Shown here in pieces: positions 40,953 through 50,197 of a stretch of DNA of 64,000 nt. The position numbers and the translations under genes are program-made. This DNA comes from Novosphingobium sp. ST904 (GTDB taxonomy: Bacteria; Pseudomonadota; Alphaproteobacteria; Sphingomonadales; Sphingomonadaceae). The stretch's first letter is position 1, and every line of letters starts with the position of its first letter. The notes under the pieces are model-generated. The model saw only the letters and a list, made by a program, of their open reading frames with translations, did not search any database and had not been told where the DNA came from. The stretch lies in NCBI RefSeq assembly GCF_001298105.1, contig NZ_LGJH01000156.1, forward strand, positions 62,001-126,000, in the 5' to 3' direction.

Positions 40953-43377
40953 TCAGGGGCGAGTGCCGGTCAGCGGGAAGCTGCCGAAGGGGCCGTTTGC
41001 ATTCTCGCCGCTCATCTTGCCGCCGCGAACGGTGATGTCGTAGCTAATGGTGATGGGCATCGGCATTGAGGCCTTGCCCTGGAATTTCGCACGGCCATTC
41101 TTCACGCCGCCCGCGACGTCCACCGTGCCTTGTTCTGCGGTCACCTTTCCGGTCACCACGTTGCCGGTAACCTGGAGGTTCATCACGGCCTTCTGGGGAC
41201 CGACCGGGGTCTGGATCACGATGTTCCATTTACCCACGAAGTCCTGCGGTTTGGCGTTGCTGGCCTGCGCGGCCCTGGCTTTGTCCAGGAGCGCCTTCTG
41301 CTCGGCCGGGGCGGCTTGTGCCCGGGCGCGGAGGTAGAAGCGCAGGGTTTCCAGTTCCTCGTCAGTAAAGTCGGGGAAGGGCGGCATGCCGTTCATTTTC
41401 AGTGCGCCGCCCTTCACCACCTGCCGGAACGTGTCGGCGTCGGTGATCATCGGCGAATAGCGCAGGTCTGGTGCGGCGCCGCCGCCGATCGCGTTCCAGC
41501 CGTGGCAGACGAGGCAGGCGCGGGTTCCGAAGAGCATCGCGCGGCCTGGGCCCGGGCGAGATCGGGCTTGAAGTCCGGGTCGGCCGGGGCGGCGAGTTCG
41601 GGAAGCTGGAACGGGGGAATGGTGTCCTTTCCGTCCAACGCGAAAGTCAGTACCCGGCGCGGCAGGCGGTAGTCGGTGCGGAAGGCGGCGTTGCCGGGCG
41701 AGTTGATTCCGGCACCGTTACCACCGCTTCCGGTGATGACGGTGACATATTGGCGCCCGTTCATCCGGTAGGTTATCGGAGCGCGACGATCGGGCTTTCG
41801 GTCTTGAACGACCAGAGAGCCTTGCCGGTCTGCGCATCGCGAGCCACGAACTTGCCGTCGATCTGGCCCTGGAACACCAGGCCGCCAGCGCTGGCCATGA
41901 CGCCGCCGGGCCAGTTGCCGGGCAGTTCGACTTCCCAGGCGACCGACTGCGTGACCGGGTTCCAGGCCTTGAGGAAGCTCCTGTGGCTGCCGGGCAGTTC
42001 GACCTCGGGGATCAGCGTGACGCCCATTCCGGCCGTGATCTCGCCGCCGCCCTTCTGGCCGTCGCCGATGAGGGCGCCTTGTTCGATGACCGGGATGTAG
42101 ACAAGGCCGGTCAGCGGGCTGTAGGCCTGCGGCATCCACGAGTGGGCGCCGGTCGGCCCCGGCCAGACTTCGAACAGGCCCGGTTTCCCGGCATAGCGAA
42201 TTCCGGGATTCTCGACCGGACGACCGGTCTTGCCGTCGATATGATCGGCCCAGGTGACCTTGGCGATCTTTTCCGCGGAGATGAAGGCGCCGGTCGCCCG
42301 GTCGATCACATAGAAGAACCCGTTCTTGGGCGCCTGCATCAGGACCTTGCGGTCCTTGCCGTCGATCTTGAGCGTGGCGAGCGTTATGTCGGTGGTGGCG
42401 GTACAGTCCCACTGCTCGGCCGGGCACACCTGATAGTGCCACTTGTAGGCACCGGTGTTCACGTCCACCGCGACGATCGAGGAGAGGAACAGGTTGTCGC
42501 CCCCGCCGGGGCTGCGCCTGGCCTGATTGTAGGGGAATCCGTTGCCGATGCCGAGATAGACGAGATTGAGTTCCGGATCGTAGCTGAATGCGTTCCATGC
42601 CGTGCCGCCGCCGCCCCGGCGCGTGCCGTCGGGGTTGGTCCAGCCGCTGGGCCATGTCTTGCGCATGATGGCCTCGGCTTTCTCGTTGCCGGGTGAGGCC
42701 GGATCGCCGGGGGTGGTATAGAAGCGCCAGGCGAGCTTGCCGGTCTTTTCGTCATAGGCGGTGACGAAGCCGCGCGCCGGGCTGATGTCCGCTCCGCCGA
42801 AACCGACGATCACCTTGCCGCCGAAGACACGGGGCGCGCCATTCGAATTGCGCGGGGCTGCGTCCGGATAGTCGTAGGTCTTCCAGGCTTCCCTGCCGGT
42901 CTTCGCATCGAGCGATATCACGTAGCCGTCGGTAGTGACGAGGAAGACGTGTCCGGCATCGTAGGCGATGCCCTTGTTGCCCCACGACATCTGGAGCGCC
43001 GAGGTCGCGCGTTCGCGGGTGCCGCCGTCATATTCCCAGATCTGCCGTCCGGTGACGGCATCCAGCGCGCGGATATGCGAGTGGCCGGTGGTGAGGAAGA
43101 CCTTGCCCTCCGCCATGAGCGGGGTGCTGGCGGTGTAGCCGGGCTCAAGGTCGAAATGCCAGGCGAGCTTGAGTTTGCCGACGTTGCCGGTGTCTATCTC
43201 GTCGAGCGGGGAATAGTGCGTTTCGGTGCCGGTGCGGCCCCAACTGGGCCATTCGTCGGGATCGGCGACCATGGCCTGTTCGATCGGCTGGGCGGGCTTG
43301 TCGCAAGCGGTGACCACGAGCGGCGCGAGTGCCGCGAGGAATAGCCGCAAGGCGGCTGAGCATGGGCGTGCGATCAC
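40953..43377 (-). pseudogene. PQQ-dependent quinohemoprotein dehydrogenase with extra C-terminal domain (two frameshifts)
   Basis: About 808 codons when repaired. A lipoprotein-type leader (lipobox VTAC) is followed by an eight-bladed PQQ propeller (WPSWGRTGTETHYSPL, repeated W-docking motifs such as GREAWKTYDYP). The first break near 41786 is repaired by one G (SPIVAAPITYRMNG). The second near 41543 leads into MLFGTRACLVCHGWN, a cytochrome c domain with CxxCH. After it, ~95 residues (VGKWNIVIQTPVGPQ to FPLTGTRP) form a separate beta-rich domain. It should oxidise alcohols or similar substrates in the periplasm and pass electrons to its own heme. Substrate unknown; no PQQ synthesis genes are near. 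Confidence 0.88.
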
Positions 43378-43514
43378 GGCTTCCTTCCCCGTACTGTCTT
43401 CTCGTTGTGAAACAGCGCTATCAGCCCGGCAGGGGCTTGGGAAGATTTACTGGCCTTGGTGTATCATATCTCGCCAGCCCATCGCCTGAGCGAATGGGGA
43501 TCCGCCAGATGCGA

Positions 43515-43547
43515 GAACCCCGGCCTCCCGCAAAGGAGCCGGGGTTC
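43515..43547. terminator. Hairpin between DUF2171 and PQQ-dehydrogenase genes
   Basis: A perfect 10-bp stem GAACCCCGGC / GCCGGGGTTC with a 13-nt loop in the 260-nt gap (43378-43637). No T-run follows on either strand, so it may be a terminator-like or mRNA-stabilising structure. A second small hairpin (GGGCGAT / ATCGCCC) lies near 43556-43580. Confidence 0.45.
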
Positions 43548-43637
43548 TGCATTGGGGCGATCCCTGTGCGAATCGCCCACTGTTGGGGCCGGTTCCTGAC
43601 GGGTCATCGCTTGCGGGCGATGGCCCTGCAGGGGGTG

Positions 43638-43865
43638 TCAGTTGGCGCCGGCGCCCATGGGAATCGGGGTGCCTTGCTTCAGGTATACGCGATTGTCTTC
43701 GATGCGATCGACATTGTCAAAAGCAATGAAATGGTGCGCGCCATCGGAACTGTCCGAACGCGTAAGCTTGATCTGGTCGTCCTTCACCGAATCGATAGTA
43801 CCGACATGGGTGCCATTGTAATCAGTGACTTCCATGTGTTCACGGACGCGAAGTTTCTCGAACAT
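43638..43865 (-). CDS. DUF2171 family protein (first of two)
   Basis: 75 aa from ATG 43865, with GGAGG 7 nt upstream. It is a PRC-barrel-like small beta protein: REHMEVTDYNGTHVGTID, then QIKLTRSD, HHFIAFDNVDRIEDNRVYL. DUF2171 proteins have no defined activity; the family is common in sphingomonads and rhizobia and is often seen in stress settings. An EcfG-type promoter (43906-43930) lies just upstream, which supports membership of the general stress response here. Confidence 0.8.
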   Translation of the reverse strand: MFEKLRVREHMEVTDYNGTHVGTIDSVKDDQIKLTRSDSSDGAHHFIAFDNVDRIEDNRVYLKQGTPIPMGAGAN

Positions 43866-43905
43866 AGGGATTCCTCCAGTGTCGTTCAGGACTTGATGAT
43901 GACTA

Positions 43906-43930
43906 AACGGAGGTCCGTGATCTTCGTTCC
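43906..43930 (-). promoter_or_regulatory. EcfG-type general stress promoter
   Basis: Minus strand GGAAC (43930-43926), exactly 16 nt, then CGTT (43909-43906). This fits the alphaproteobacterial sigma-EcfG consensus GGAAC-N16/17-CGTT, 41 nt before the DUF2171 start. Confidence 0.75.
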
Positions 43931-43984
43931 GGCATTGGTCCCATGGCCGCCACGCTTCGTGGAAAAGAGGCGATCCGTGCTTGC

Positions 43985-44245
43985 TCAGGGCTGGGCGCCG
44001 AGGCCGAAAGTTTCGTCTCCGCGTGGGGAGAGCAGTATCCTCTCGCCGTCTACGCCGTCGATCTGGGTTGTCGCGACGAAGGACGAACCCTCGCCTTCGA
44101 GAATGACTTCCTCGCCGTCCACATGGTCGACCGTGCCGAGCACGGTGCCATCGGCGTCGATCACCGTCATGCCTTTGCGCACGATGCCCGATTCGGTGGG
44201 CCAGGCGGTCTGGACAGGGTCGAAAGGGGAAGGGGAAGGGGGCAT
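43985..44245 (-). CDS. DUF2171-like protein (second of two)
   Basis: 86 aa from ATG 44245, with GGAGG 8 nt upstream; longer starts lack a ribosome site. A Pro-rich N-terminus is followed by the PRC-barrel-like core: IVRKGMTVIDADGTVLGTVDHVDGEEVIL, then SSFVATTQIDGVDGERILLS. The same order of strands occurs in the neighbouring 75-aa protein (VTDYNGTHVGTID...DNVDRIEDNRVYL), so the two are diverged paralogues. A GGAAC-N17-TATT element upstream (44315-44290 region) is only a partial match to the EcfG consensus. Function unknown. Confidence 0.7.
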   Translation of the reverse strand: MPPSPSPFDPVQTAWPTESGIVRKGMTVIDADGTVLGTVDHVDGEEVILEGEGSSFVATTQIDGVDGERILLSPRGDETFGLGAQP

Positions 44246-44578
44246 CGCAAGTCCTCCGTAAGGGGCCTGAACTGGCCTTGGTAGAGGAAGAATACCCGGC
44301 AAACCGGCCCGGTTCCACGATTCGCCGCGAAAGGGGTGGCCTACAAGCCCTAGCGTTCCCATAATGACGAAGGCGCTAGATATGCCTGTTTAAGCTGTGG
44401 GAAGTTTTACCGAACCCGCTCCAAAAACGATCAAATTTGAGTATCGTGGCTGGTGTCGGCACCGGGGCTTGCCCCGCGCCCCAGAGATCATGCGTCGGGA
44501 AAGGCGCGGAGAGCCGCGCTTCGGCTCTGCGAATCGCCCGGCGCGCCATTTGAATCGAACACCCGGAGTTGTCCGCCC
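44246..44578. other. 333-nt intergenic region before nrdB
   Basis: It holds the divergent control regions of the second DUF2171 gene and nrdB. I see an inverted repeat ACGAT-N11-ATCGT (44427-44447) and a hairpin AGAGCCG / CGGCTCT in the nrdB leader (about 44508-44526). No convincing small gene is present. Confidence 0.5.
44427..44447. promoter_or_regulatory. Inverted repeat upstream of nrdB
   Basis: ACGAT-CAAATTTGAGT-ATCGT, with CAAATTTG itself palindromic, 132 nt before nrdB. It is not a good match to the NrdR box as I know it; a possible operator of unknown factor. Confidence 0.35.
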
Positions 44579-45631
44579 ATGTCCCTTCTCGAAGCCCGCA
44601 AGACCTACAAGCCCTTCGAATATCCCTGGGCCTACGACTTCTGGAAGACGCAGCAGCAGATCCACTGGCTGCCCGAGGAAGTGCCGCTGGGCGAGGACTG
44701 CCGTGACTGGGCGCAGAACATCTCCGAGCATGAGCGCAACCTGCTCACACAGATCTTCCGCTTCTTCACCCAGGCCGACGTGGAAGTGCAGGACTGCTAC
44801 CACGAGAAGTATGCGCGGGTCTTCAAGCCGACCGAGATCAAGATGATGCTCACCGCCTTCTCCAACATGGAGACGGTGCACATCGCCGCCTATTCGCACC
44901 TGCTCGACACCATCGGCATGCCCGAGAGCGAATACGGCATGTTCCTTGAATACGAGGAACTGAAGGCCAAGCACGACTACCTCCAGAAGTTCGGCGTCGA
45001 CAATGACGAGGACATCGCGCGCACGCTGGCCATGTTCGGCGGCTTCACCGAGGGCGTTCAGCTTTTCGCGAGCTTCGCGATGCTGATGAACTTCCCGCGC
45101 TTCAACAAGATGAAGGGCATGGGGCAGATCGTCTCGTGGTCCGTGCGTGACGAATCGCTGCATTGCGAGGGCATCACCCGCCTGTTCCACGCCTTCGTGA
45201 AGGAGCGCGATTGCCTCAGCAAGGCCGTGAAGGACGACATTGCCGACCAGTGCCAGACCACGGTTCGCCTGGAAGACGCCTTCATCGACCTTGCCTTCGA
45301 GATGGGCCCTGTTCCCGGCATGACCGCCAAGGACATCAAGAAGTACATCCGCTACATCGCTGACTGGCGCATGGGCCAGCTCGGCCTCAACCCGATCTAC
45401 CTGATCGAGGATCACCCCCTGCCGTGGCTGCAGCCGCTGCTCAACGGCGTGGAACACGCGAACTTCTTCGAGACCCGTTCGACCGAGTATTCGAAGGGTG
45501 CGACGCGCGGGAACTGGAACGATGTGTGGTCGAACTTCGATTCGCGCCGCAACGTGAAGGCCAACGACGAAGTCCTGGTCGAGGACGGTTCCGAGCCCGA
45601 CATGTTCGGCGCGACCGAGGCTGCCGAGTAA
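44579..45631 (+). CDS. nrdB: Ribonucleotide reductase class I beta subunit
   Basis: 350 aa from ATG 44579 (MSLLEARKTYKPFEYPW), with GGAG 11 nt upstream; a longer open frame to 44453 has no family match. The di-iron ligands are in ADVEVQDCYHEKY, METVHIAAY (E, H, and the tyrosyl-radical Y four residues after H), GFTEGVQ and RDESLHCEG. The radical tyrosine is therefore kept, so this is a normal class Ia-type R2 protein. It supplies the radical for dNTP synthesis with NrdA, which is not in the window. A strong terminator follows. Confidence 0.95.
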   Translation: MSLLEARKTYKPFEYPWAYDFWKTQQQIHWLPEEVPLGEDCRDWAQNISEHERNLLTQIFRFFTQADVEVQDCYHEKYARVFKPTEIKMMLTAFSNMETVHIAAYSHLLDTIGMPESEYGMFLEYEELKAKHDYLQKFGVDNDEDIARTLAMFGGFTEGVQLFASFAMLMNFPRFNKMKGMGQIVSWSVRDESLHCEGITRLFHAFVKERDCLSKAVKDDIADQCQTTVRLEDAFIDLAFEMGPVPGMTAKDIKKYIRYIADWRMGQLGLNPIYLIEDHPLPWLQPLLNGVEHANFFETRSTEYSKGATRGNWNDVWSNFDSRRNVKANDEVLVEDGSEPDMFGATEAAE

Positions 45632-45666
45632 TCGCGCGGCGACTTTTGCCAGGGTAACGGAAAAAA

Positions 45667-45700
45667 GGGCTCCCGGACGCTGTGTCCGGGAGCCCTTTTT
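45667..45700 (+). terminator. Rho-independent terminator of nrdB
   Basis: A 12-bp perfect stem GGGCTCCCGGAC / GTCCGGGAGCCC with a GCTGT loop, preceded by A6 and followed by TTTTT. It can act in both directions and also ends the convergent nuclease gene. Confidence 0.92.
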
Positions 45701-45728
45701 CATGCGGGATCGGTTTGTGGAACCCGCG

Positions 45729-46238
45729 TCAGCACCAGTCCCGGCGATAGCCCTGCCACTGTTCCGCGAGCCCCTCGTCGACCAGCGCGGCGCCCAGGCT
45801 GCGGCCCTGCCGCGTCACCACGCGCAGGGCCCGGCCGTACCGATCCTTGTCGCGACCGTCGCCGCCAGGCTGGAGCGAGAACGGCCCTTCGTTGAGCAGT
45901 GCGGTGAGGCGTTTGGTCGCTATGGCGCCAAGCCGGGCTTCCTCCGCGCACTCCGGCTTGCTGGTCTCCGGCGTATTGATGTCGGCGATGCGGATCTTCT
46001 CGCCTTCGTACCAGAAGGTGTCCCCGTCGACCACGCAGGTCCGGCGAACGGGCCCCGAGCAGCGCGCGAACTGCCCCGTTTCGGTATCGGCAGCGGTGGA
46101 GAAGGGCGTCTCGCCAAGGCCGGGGGCTGCCGAACGATGGCCGTGCCAGTAGTAGAGACCCGCGAGAGCCGCGAGCGGGAGCACGAAGCCGATCGGCGTC
46201 AGGCTCCAGCGGCCCCGCCGACGATATGATCTTGGCAT
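45729..46238 (-). CDS. Thermonuclease-family (SNase-like) protein
   Basis: 169 aa. An N-terminal membrane anchor or signal (GFVLPLAALAGLYYW) is followed by the OB-fold nuclease core: VVDGDTFWYEGEKIRIADINTPE with the calcium-site aspartates and the catalytic-type arginine, and DKDRYGRALRVV with the second arginine. It should be an envelope-attached or exported Ca2+-dependent nuclease. It starts 15 nt after the PilZ gene stop in the same direction. Activity is likely but not certain, as many bacterial SNase-like proteins are degenerate. Confidence 0.86.
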   Translation of the reverse strand: MPRSYRRRGRWSLTPIGFVLPLAALAGLYYWHGHRSAAPGLGETPFSTAADTETGQFARCSGPVRRTCVVDGDTFWYEGEKIRIADINTPETSKPECAEEARLGAIATKRLTALLNEGPFSLQPGGDGRDKDRYGRALRVVTRQGRSLGAALVDEGLAEQWQGYRRDWC

Positions 46239-46253
46239 TATGGAGAGCTGTCC

Positions 46254-46658
46254 TCAGGTTCCGTAGTCGCGTGCCTCTGGCGTGTCGAATTCGCCCCGGC
46301 AAGTGCGGATCAGCAAGTCCAGCTCGTGGTGGTGGAGTGCTTGCAGGAGCCGGAAGCCGAGCGTGCCGTTGCCGGTCCAGCGCACGCAGGCGTCGAGCGG
46401 CTCGGCCCCATCCGCTGCCACGACCAGCAGGTCGCCATTGGCGATGTCGGCAGGAACGAGATCGACGGGCATGACGCAGCCTAGCCGGCAGCCCTGCTGC
46501 GACACTTCCACCAGCAGCCCGGTGCCGACAAGATTTCCGTCGCGCAGGATCGATGCCCTCCGGCGCACGGCATAGCGCTGATGGGCGCGTATTCTGAGCG
46601 TATTCACAGGCAAGGCCCCCCGGCCATCCGATTCCCTGGAACTGTGGTCTGACGCCAT
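46254..46658 (-). CDS. PilZ domain protein
   Basis: 134 aa. A single PilZ-type beta-barrel: RYAVRRRASI (RxxxR-like motif, residues ~29-38), then GLLVEVSQQGCRLGC standing for the D/NxSxxG motif, and CVRWTGNGTLGFRLL. The second motif reads EVSQQG, so the first acidic position is Glu. PilZ domains bind cyclic di-GMP, although variants like this may have lost it. It precedes the nuclease gene by 15 nt and may share its transcript. Confidence 0.8.
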   Translation of the reverse strand: MASDHSSRESDGRGALPVNTLRIRAHQRYAVRRRASILRDGNLVGTGLLVEVSQQGCRLGCVMPVDLVPADIANGDLLVVAADGAEPLDACVRWTGNGTLGFRLLQALHHHELDLLIRTCRGEFDTPEARDYGT

Positions 46659-46714
46659 GTTCTTATGATCCGGTTACCGGGCGCTTCCGCTCCCGATCCC
46701 GAATTCCCGTGCCT

Positions 46715-47077
46715 TCAGACCAGCCAGCTGCCGGGATTGGGCATCGGCGCATGCTTCTGGGCATTGAGCAGGCTCATCACGCAGCGCACGATCACCAATA
46801 TGCCAACGGCCGCCAGCACGAACACGCCGATCAGCACGATCATCAGCAATATGCCCAGGATGCTTCCCGCCAGGCCCAGCCAGAAGGTGTTGATGAGGTA
46901 CTGGTAGTGGGACTGTTCCCAGTCCGCCTTGGGCTCTCCCCGCCAGACGTAGGCGAGCACCACGCCGACGATGGCGGTAATCCCGGTAACGCAGGACGCG
47001 AGATACAGCAGGCTGATTATCGTCGGTTGATTGAACTCGAATCCCGAATTCGTAGTCGAGCGGTTCAGGTCGTCCAT
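46715..47077 (-). CDS. DUF4870-like small membrane protein
   Basis: 120 aa from ATG 47077 (MDDLNRSTTNSGFEF); GAGAGAAAG lies upstream. Three to four hydrophobic segments: TIISLLYLASCVTGITAIVGVVLAYVW split by a short charged loop (RGEPKADWEQSHYQYLINTFW) from IGVFVLAAVGILVIVRCVMSLL. The 'W..SHYQYLINTFWLGL' block is common to DUF4870-like proteins. Function unknown. It is divergent from the carboxylesterase gene. Confidence 0.75.
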   Translation of the reverse strand: MDDLNRSTTNSGFEFNQPTIISLLYLASCVTGITAIVGVVLAYVWRGEPKADWEQSHYQYLINTFWLGLAGSILGILLMIVLIGVFVLAAVGILVIVRCVMSLLNAQKHAPMPNPGSWLV

Positions 47078-47295
47078 GGCTTTCTCTCCATGATGTACCC
47101 CAGGCCCTTGATGCTGCCCGCTTTGCGACTTTGGCGCAAGCATTGGATTCTCGGGCGTTTCCGGAGGGATTTCACCGGCGCGGGAAAGGTTCGCGGGCCC
47201 ACACCCGGGCGATGATTGCCGGATGGCTGCAATTGCGCTGGCGCTGCTCCGCCGGGGAGCTAGGCTGCGGCAAAACGGGGGAGAGGACGCAAGCG

Positions 47296-48756
47296 ATGAC
47301 GGAAACGATCGTCCAGACGCGCGCGGGGCGGGTTTCCGGCCTCGAAGGAGCCGGATTCACGCGATTTCTCGGCATACCTTATGCCCGCGCGGAGCGTTTC
47401 GGCGTGCCAGAGGTGGTCGCGCCCTGGTCCGGCGCCCATCCGGCCAACCGCTTCGGGCGGCAATGCCCGCAGCAGTACGGCGGCAAGGTGCGCCGCGATG
47501 TGCTGGAAGGCCCGGACTACGGCGAGGATTGCCTCCACCTCAACGTCTACCGTCCCGATGGCGGCGCGGCCGGGCCGAAGCCCGTCATGGTGTGGATCCA
47601 CGGCGGAGCGTTCATGGCGGGGGGCTCGAATGCCTACGATGCCTCCCGGCTCGCGCAGGAGGGTGACATCGTCGTCGTCACCATCAATTACCGCGTAGGG
47701 GTGCTCGGTTTCGTCAACTTCGGCGATGCCCTCGGGCTTCCGGCCATTCCGTCGAACCCCGGCCTGCGTGACCAGATCGCGGCGCTCGAATGGGTGCGGG
47801 ACAATATTACGGCGTTCGGCGGCGATCCGGGGCGGGTTACGATCTGCGGACAATCGGCGGGGTCGATGTCGGTCTCGCTGCTGATGGTCTCACCGCGGGC
47901 GAGGGGGCTGTTCCACGGCGCGGTGATGCAATCCGGTGCGGTGAGCCTCATTCACGATCGCGCGCGTTCGATCCGCGACGCGCAGCGTTTCGCGGCAGTT
48001 CTCGGGCTGGACCAGTCGAGCCTCGAACGTTTGCGGACGATGGACCTTGCGGAACTGATCGGCGCGCAGGCTACCGTGAGCGGGCAACTCAGCAACGCCA
48101 TTCCGGCGGCGCCCTGGTACGACGGCGACGTGCTGCCGGCCTCCTTCGAGGAAACCCTGTCGGCCCCCACCGCGCCGGTGCCGCTGCTTGCGGGTGCTGC
48201 GCGGGACGAGATTCGCCTGTTCGACCTCATGCCCGGCAATATCCTGCCGTCGAAGTGGCCCGATCTCGAAGCCCTGCTGCGCGAGCAGCTGGGCGAGGCC
48301 CATGCCGCCCGCGTGCTTGCGGCCTATCCGCGCAACCGCAAGGGGCGGATCGCGCTGGGATCGGACCTGACTTTCATCATGCCGACGCGGCATTTCGCCG
48401 AGCGCCATTCCGCCGCCCAGCCGACCTGGTTCTATCGTTTCGACTATGCGCACCCGATTGCCGGGGCCACGCACGGACTGGACCTGACGGTGTTCTGGCC
48501 GTTCAAGGGCTTCAAGATGGCGCTTGCCCGCGGCGGGCCGGATGCCGGGCGCCGGGCGGAACTGGGCCGCCGGATGCGCGCGCATGTCGCCCATTTCGTG
48601 CGCCATGGCGATCCGGGCGACATCTGGCCGCGCTATGACCGCGCGAGCCGGAAACTGCGGGTCTACGATCTGGCCGACCGGATCGAAGCCGACCCCCTGG
48701 CCGCGCGCTACGCCGCCTGGGAAGGACGGGACGTGCAGCCGGGGCTCGGGAAGTAG
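47296..48756 (+). CDS. Type B carboxylesterase family protein
   Basis: 486 aa from ATG 47296. It has the fold's early block FLGIPYARAERF and DCLHLNVYRP with an oxyanion-hole GGAFMAG. The nucleophile elbow GQSAGS is near residue 195, with the acid in AGAARDEIRLF and the histidine in ATHGLDLTVFW. No signal peptide is seen, so it should be cytoplasmic. It hydrolyses carboxylic esters; natural substrates are unknown. The stop is one base from that of the convergent nupC-type gene. Confidence 0.88.
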   Translation: MTETIVQTRAGRVSGLEGAGFTRFLGIPYARAERFGVPEVVAPWSGAHPANRFGRQCPQQYGGKVRRDVLEGPDYGEDCLHLNVYRPDGGAAGPKPVMVWIHGGAFMAGGSNAYDASRLAQEGDIVVVTINYRVGVLGFVNFGDALGLPAIPSNPGLRDQIAALEWVRDNITAFGGDPGRVTICGQSAGSMSVSLLMVSPRARGLFHGAVMQSGAVSLIHDRARSIRDAQRFAAVLGLDQSSLERLRTMDLAELIGAQATVSGQLSNAIPAAPWYDGDVLPASFEETLSAPTAPVPLLAGAARDEIRLFDLMPGNILPSKWPDLEALLREQLGEAHAARVLAAYPRNRKGRIALGSDLTFIMPTRHFAERHSAAQPTWFYRFDYAHPIAGATHGLDLTVFWPFKGFKMALARGGPDAGRRAELGRRMRAHVAHFVRHGDPGDIWPRYDRASRKLRVYDLADRIEADPLAARYAAWEGRDVQPGLGK

Positions 48757-48757
48757 A

Positions 48758-50095
48758 TCAGCCCAGCCCGAGGAACAGGCCGGCCAGCGCGGCGCTCATC
48801 AGGTTTGACAGGCTGCCCGCGCAGAGCGCGCGCACGCCGAGGCGGGCGATGATCGGGCGCTGGTTGGGGGCGAGTCCGCCGGTTACCGCCATCTGGATGG
48901 CGATCGAGGAGAAGTTGGCGAAGCCGCAGAGCGCGAAAGTGACGACGGCCACGGTGCGCGGGCTGAGCGCCGACATCTGTCCGAGGTCGATGAAGGCGAC
49001 GAATTCGTTGAGGACGATCTTGCTGCCGAACAGGCTGCCGGCCTGCATCGCCTCATGCCAGTCGGGCGTGGCGAGCAGGTAGAAGATCGGCGCGAAGAGG
49101 TAGCCCAGCAGGCCCTGGAAGGTCACGCCGGAGAAACCGAACAGCGCGCCGATCCAGCCGACGATGCCGTTGGCGAGCGCGATCAGGGCGACGAAGGCCA
49201 GCACCATGGCGCCGACGGCCACGGCCAGCTTCACGCCGGTCTGCGCGCCCTGCGAGGCGGCCATGATGATGTTGGCGGGCTTTTCCTCGTCGTGCTCGAC
49301 CGCTTCGGGTTCGTCGACGTGGACGCCCGGCAGGTGAGTCACGTCGGCGCGGTTGAGCGCGGCGGCGGCGGCGCCGGCGGGCGGCAGCGTGCCCTCATGG
49401 ACTTCAACTTCGCCGGACGCGGGGTCGACCGGGGCGGGGCGCGGGTCGGGCATGATCATCTTGGCCATGAAGATGCCCCCCGGCGCCGACATGAAGGCAG
49501 CGGCGACGAGATAGTCGATGCGGATGCCCATCGAGGCATAGGCGGCCAGGATCGTGCCTGCCACGCCGGCAAGGCCCACGCTCATCACGCAGAACAGCTG
49601 CGAGGGGTTGAGCGAGGCGAGGTAGGGGCGGATCACCAGCGGGGCCTCGCTCTGGCCGACGAAAATGTTCGAGGCGGCGCAAAGGCTTTCGACCTTGCTG
49701 ATCCCCGTGAGCTTTTCAAGCCCGCCGCCGATCCAGCGGACCACCAGCGGCATGATCTTCAGGTAATAGAGGATCGAGATCAGCGAGGCGAAGAAGATGA
49801 TGACCGGCAGGGCCGAGATCGCGAAGCTGTGTCCGCCGATTTCCGGGCTGGCGAGGGGGCCGAACAGGAAATCGACACCGGCATGGGCATAGCCGAGCAG
49901 GCTTTCGACGCCCGAAGCGGCCCCGCCGAGCAGGTCTTTTCCGAAAGGCACATAGAGCACGAGCGCAGCCAGACCGGCCTGCAGCGCGAATGCCGCTCCC
50001 ACCACGCGCAGGCGGATCGCGCGGCGATTGGTGGACAGAAGAAAGGCGGCAGCCATGATGAGGACGATGCCGAGCAGGCTGTAGGCGACGTGCAT
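48758..50095 (-). CDS. NupC-type concentrative nucleoside transporter
   Basis: 445 aa from ATG 50095 (MHVAYSLLG; ATG 50104 is also possible). It has about eight or more membrane segments. Hallmarks include ASNIFVGQSEAPLVIRPYL, the conserved APLVI region that binds substrate, SAPGGIFMAKM and GSKIVLNEFVAF near the C-terminus. It imports nucleosides with Na+ or H+. An acidic cytoplasmic loop (residues ~235-285, HDEEKPAN) splits the core and is longer than in E. coli NupC. Divergent from the yhhQ-type gene. Confidence 0.88.
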   Translation of the reverse strand: MHVAYSLLGIVLIMAAAFLLSTNRRAIRLRVVGAAFALQAGLAALVLYVPFGKDLLGGAASGVESLLGYAHAGVDFLFGPLASPEIGGHSFAISALPVIIFFASLISILYYLKIMPLVVRWIGGGLEKLTGISKVESLCAASNIFVGQSEAPLVIRPYLASLNPSQLFCVMSVGLAGVAGTILAAYASMGIRIDYLVAAAFMSAPGGIFMAKMIMPDPRPAPVDPASGEVEVHEGTLPPAGAAAAALNRADVTHLPGVHVDEPEAVEHDEEKPANIIMAASQGAQTGVKLAVAVGAMVLAFVALIALANGIVGWIGALFGFSGVTFQGLLGYLFAPIFYLLATPDWHEAMQAGSLFGSKIVLNEFVAFIDLGQMSALSPRTVAVVTFALCGFANFSSIAIQMAVTGGLAPNQRPIIARLGVRALCAGSLSNLMSAALAGLFLGLG

Positions 50096-50197
50096 CGTCC
50101 CCATTTCTCCGAAAAACGTGCTGAATCTGTGCGCAAACCTAGAGGCGCGCATTCGTGACGGCTAGTGCAATTGTTTCGCGCCCGTTAGAGCATCGTC

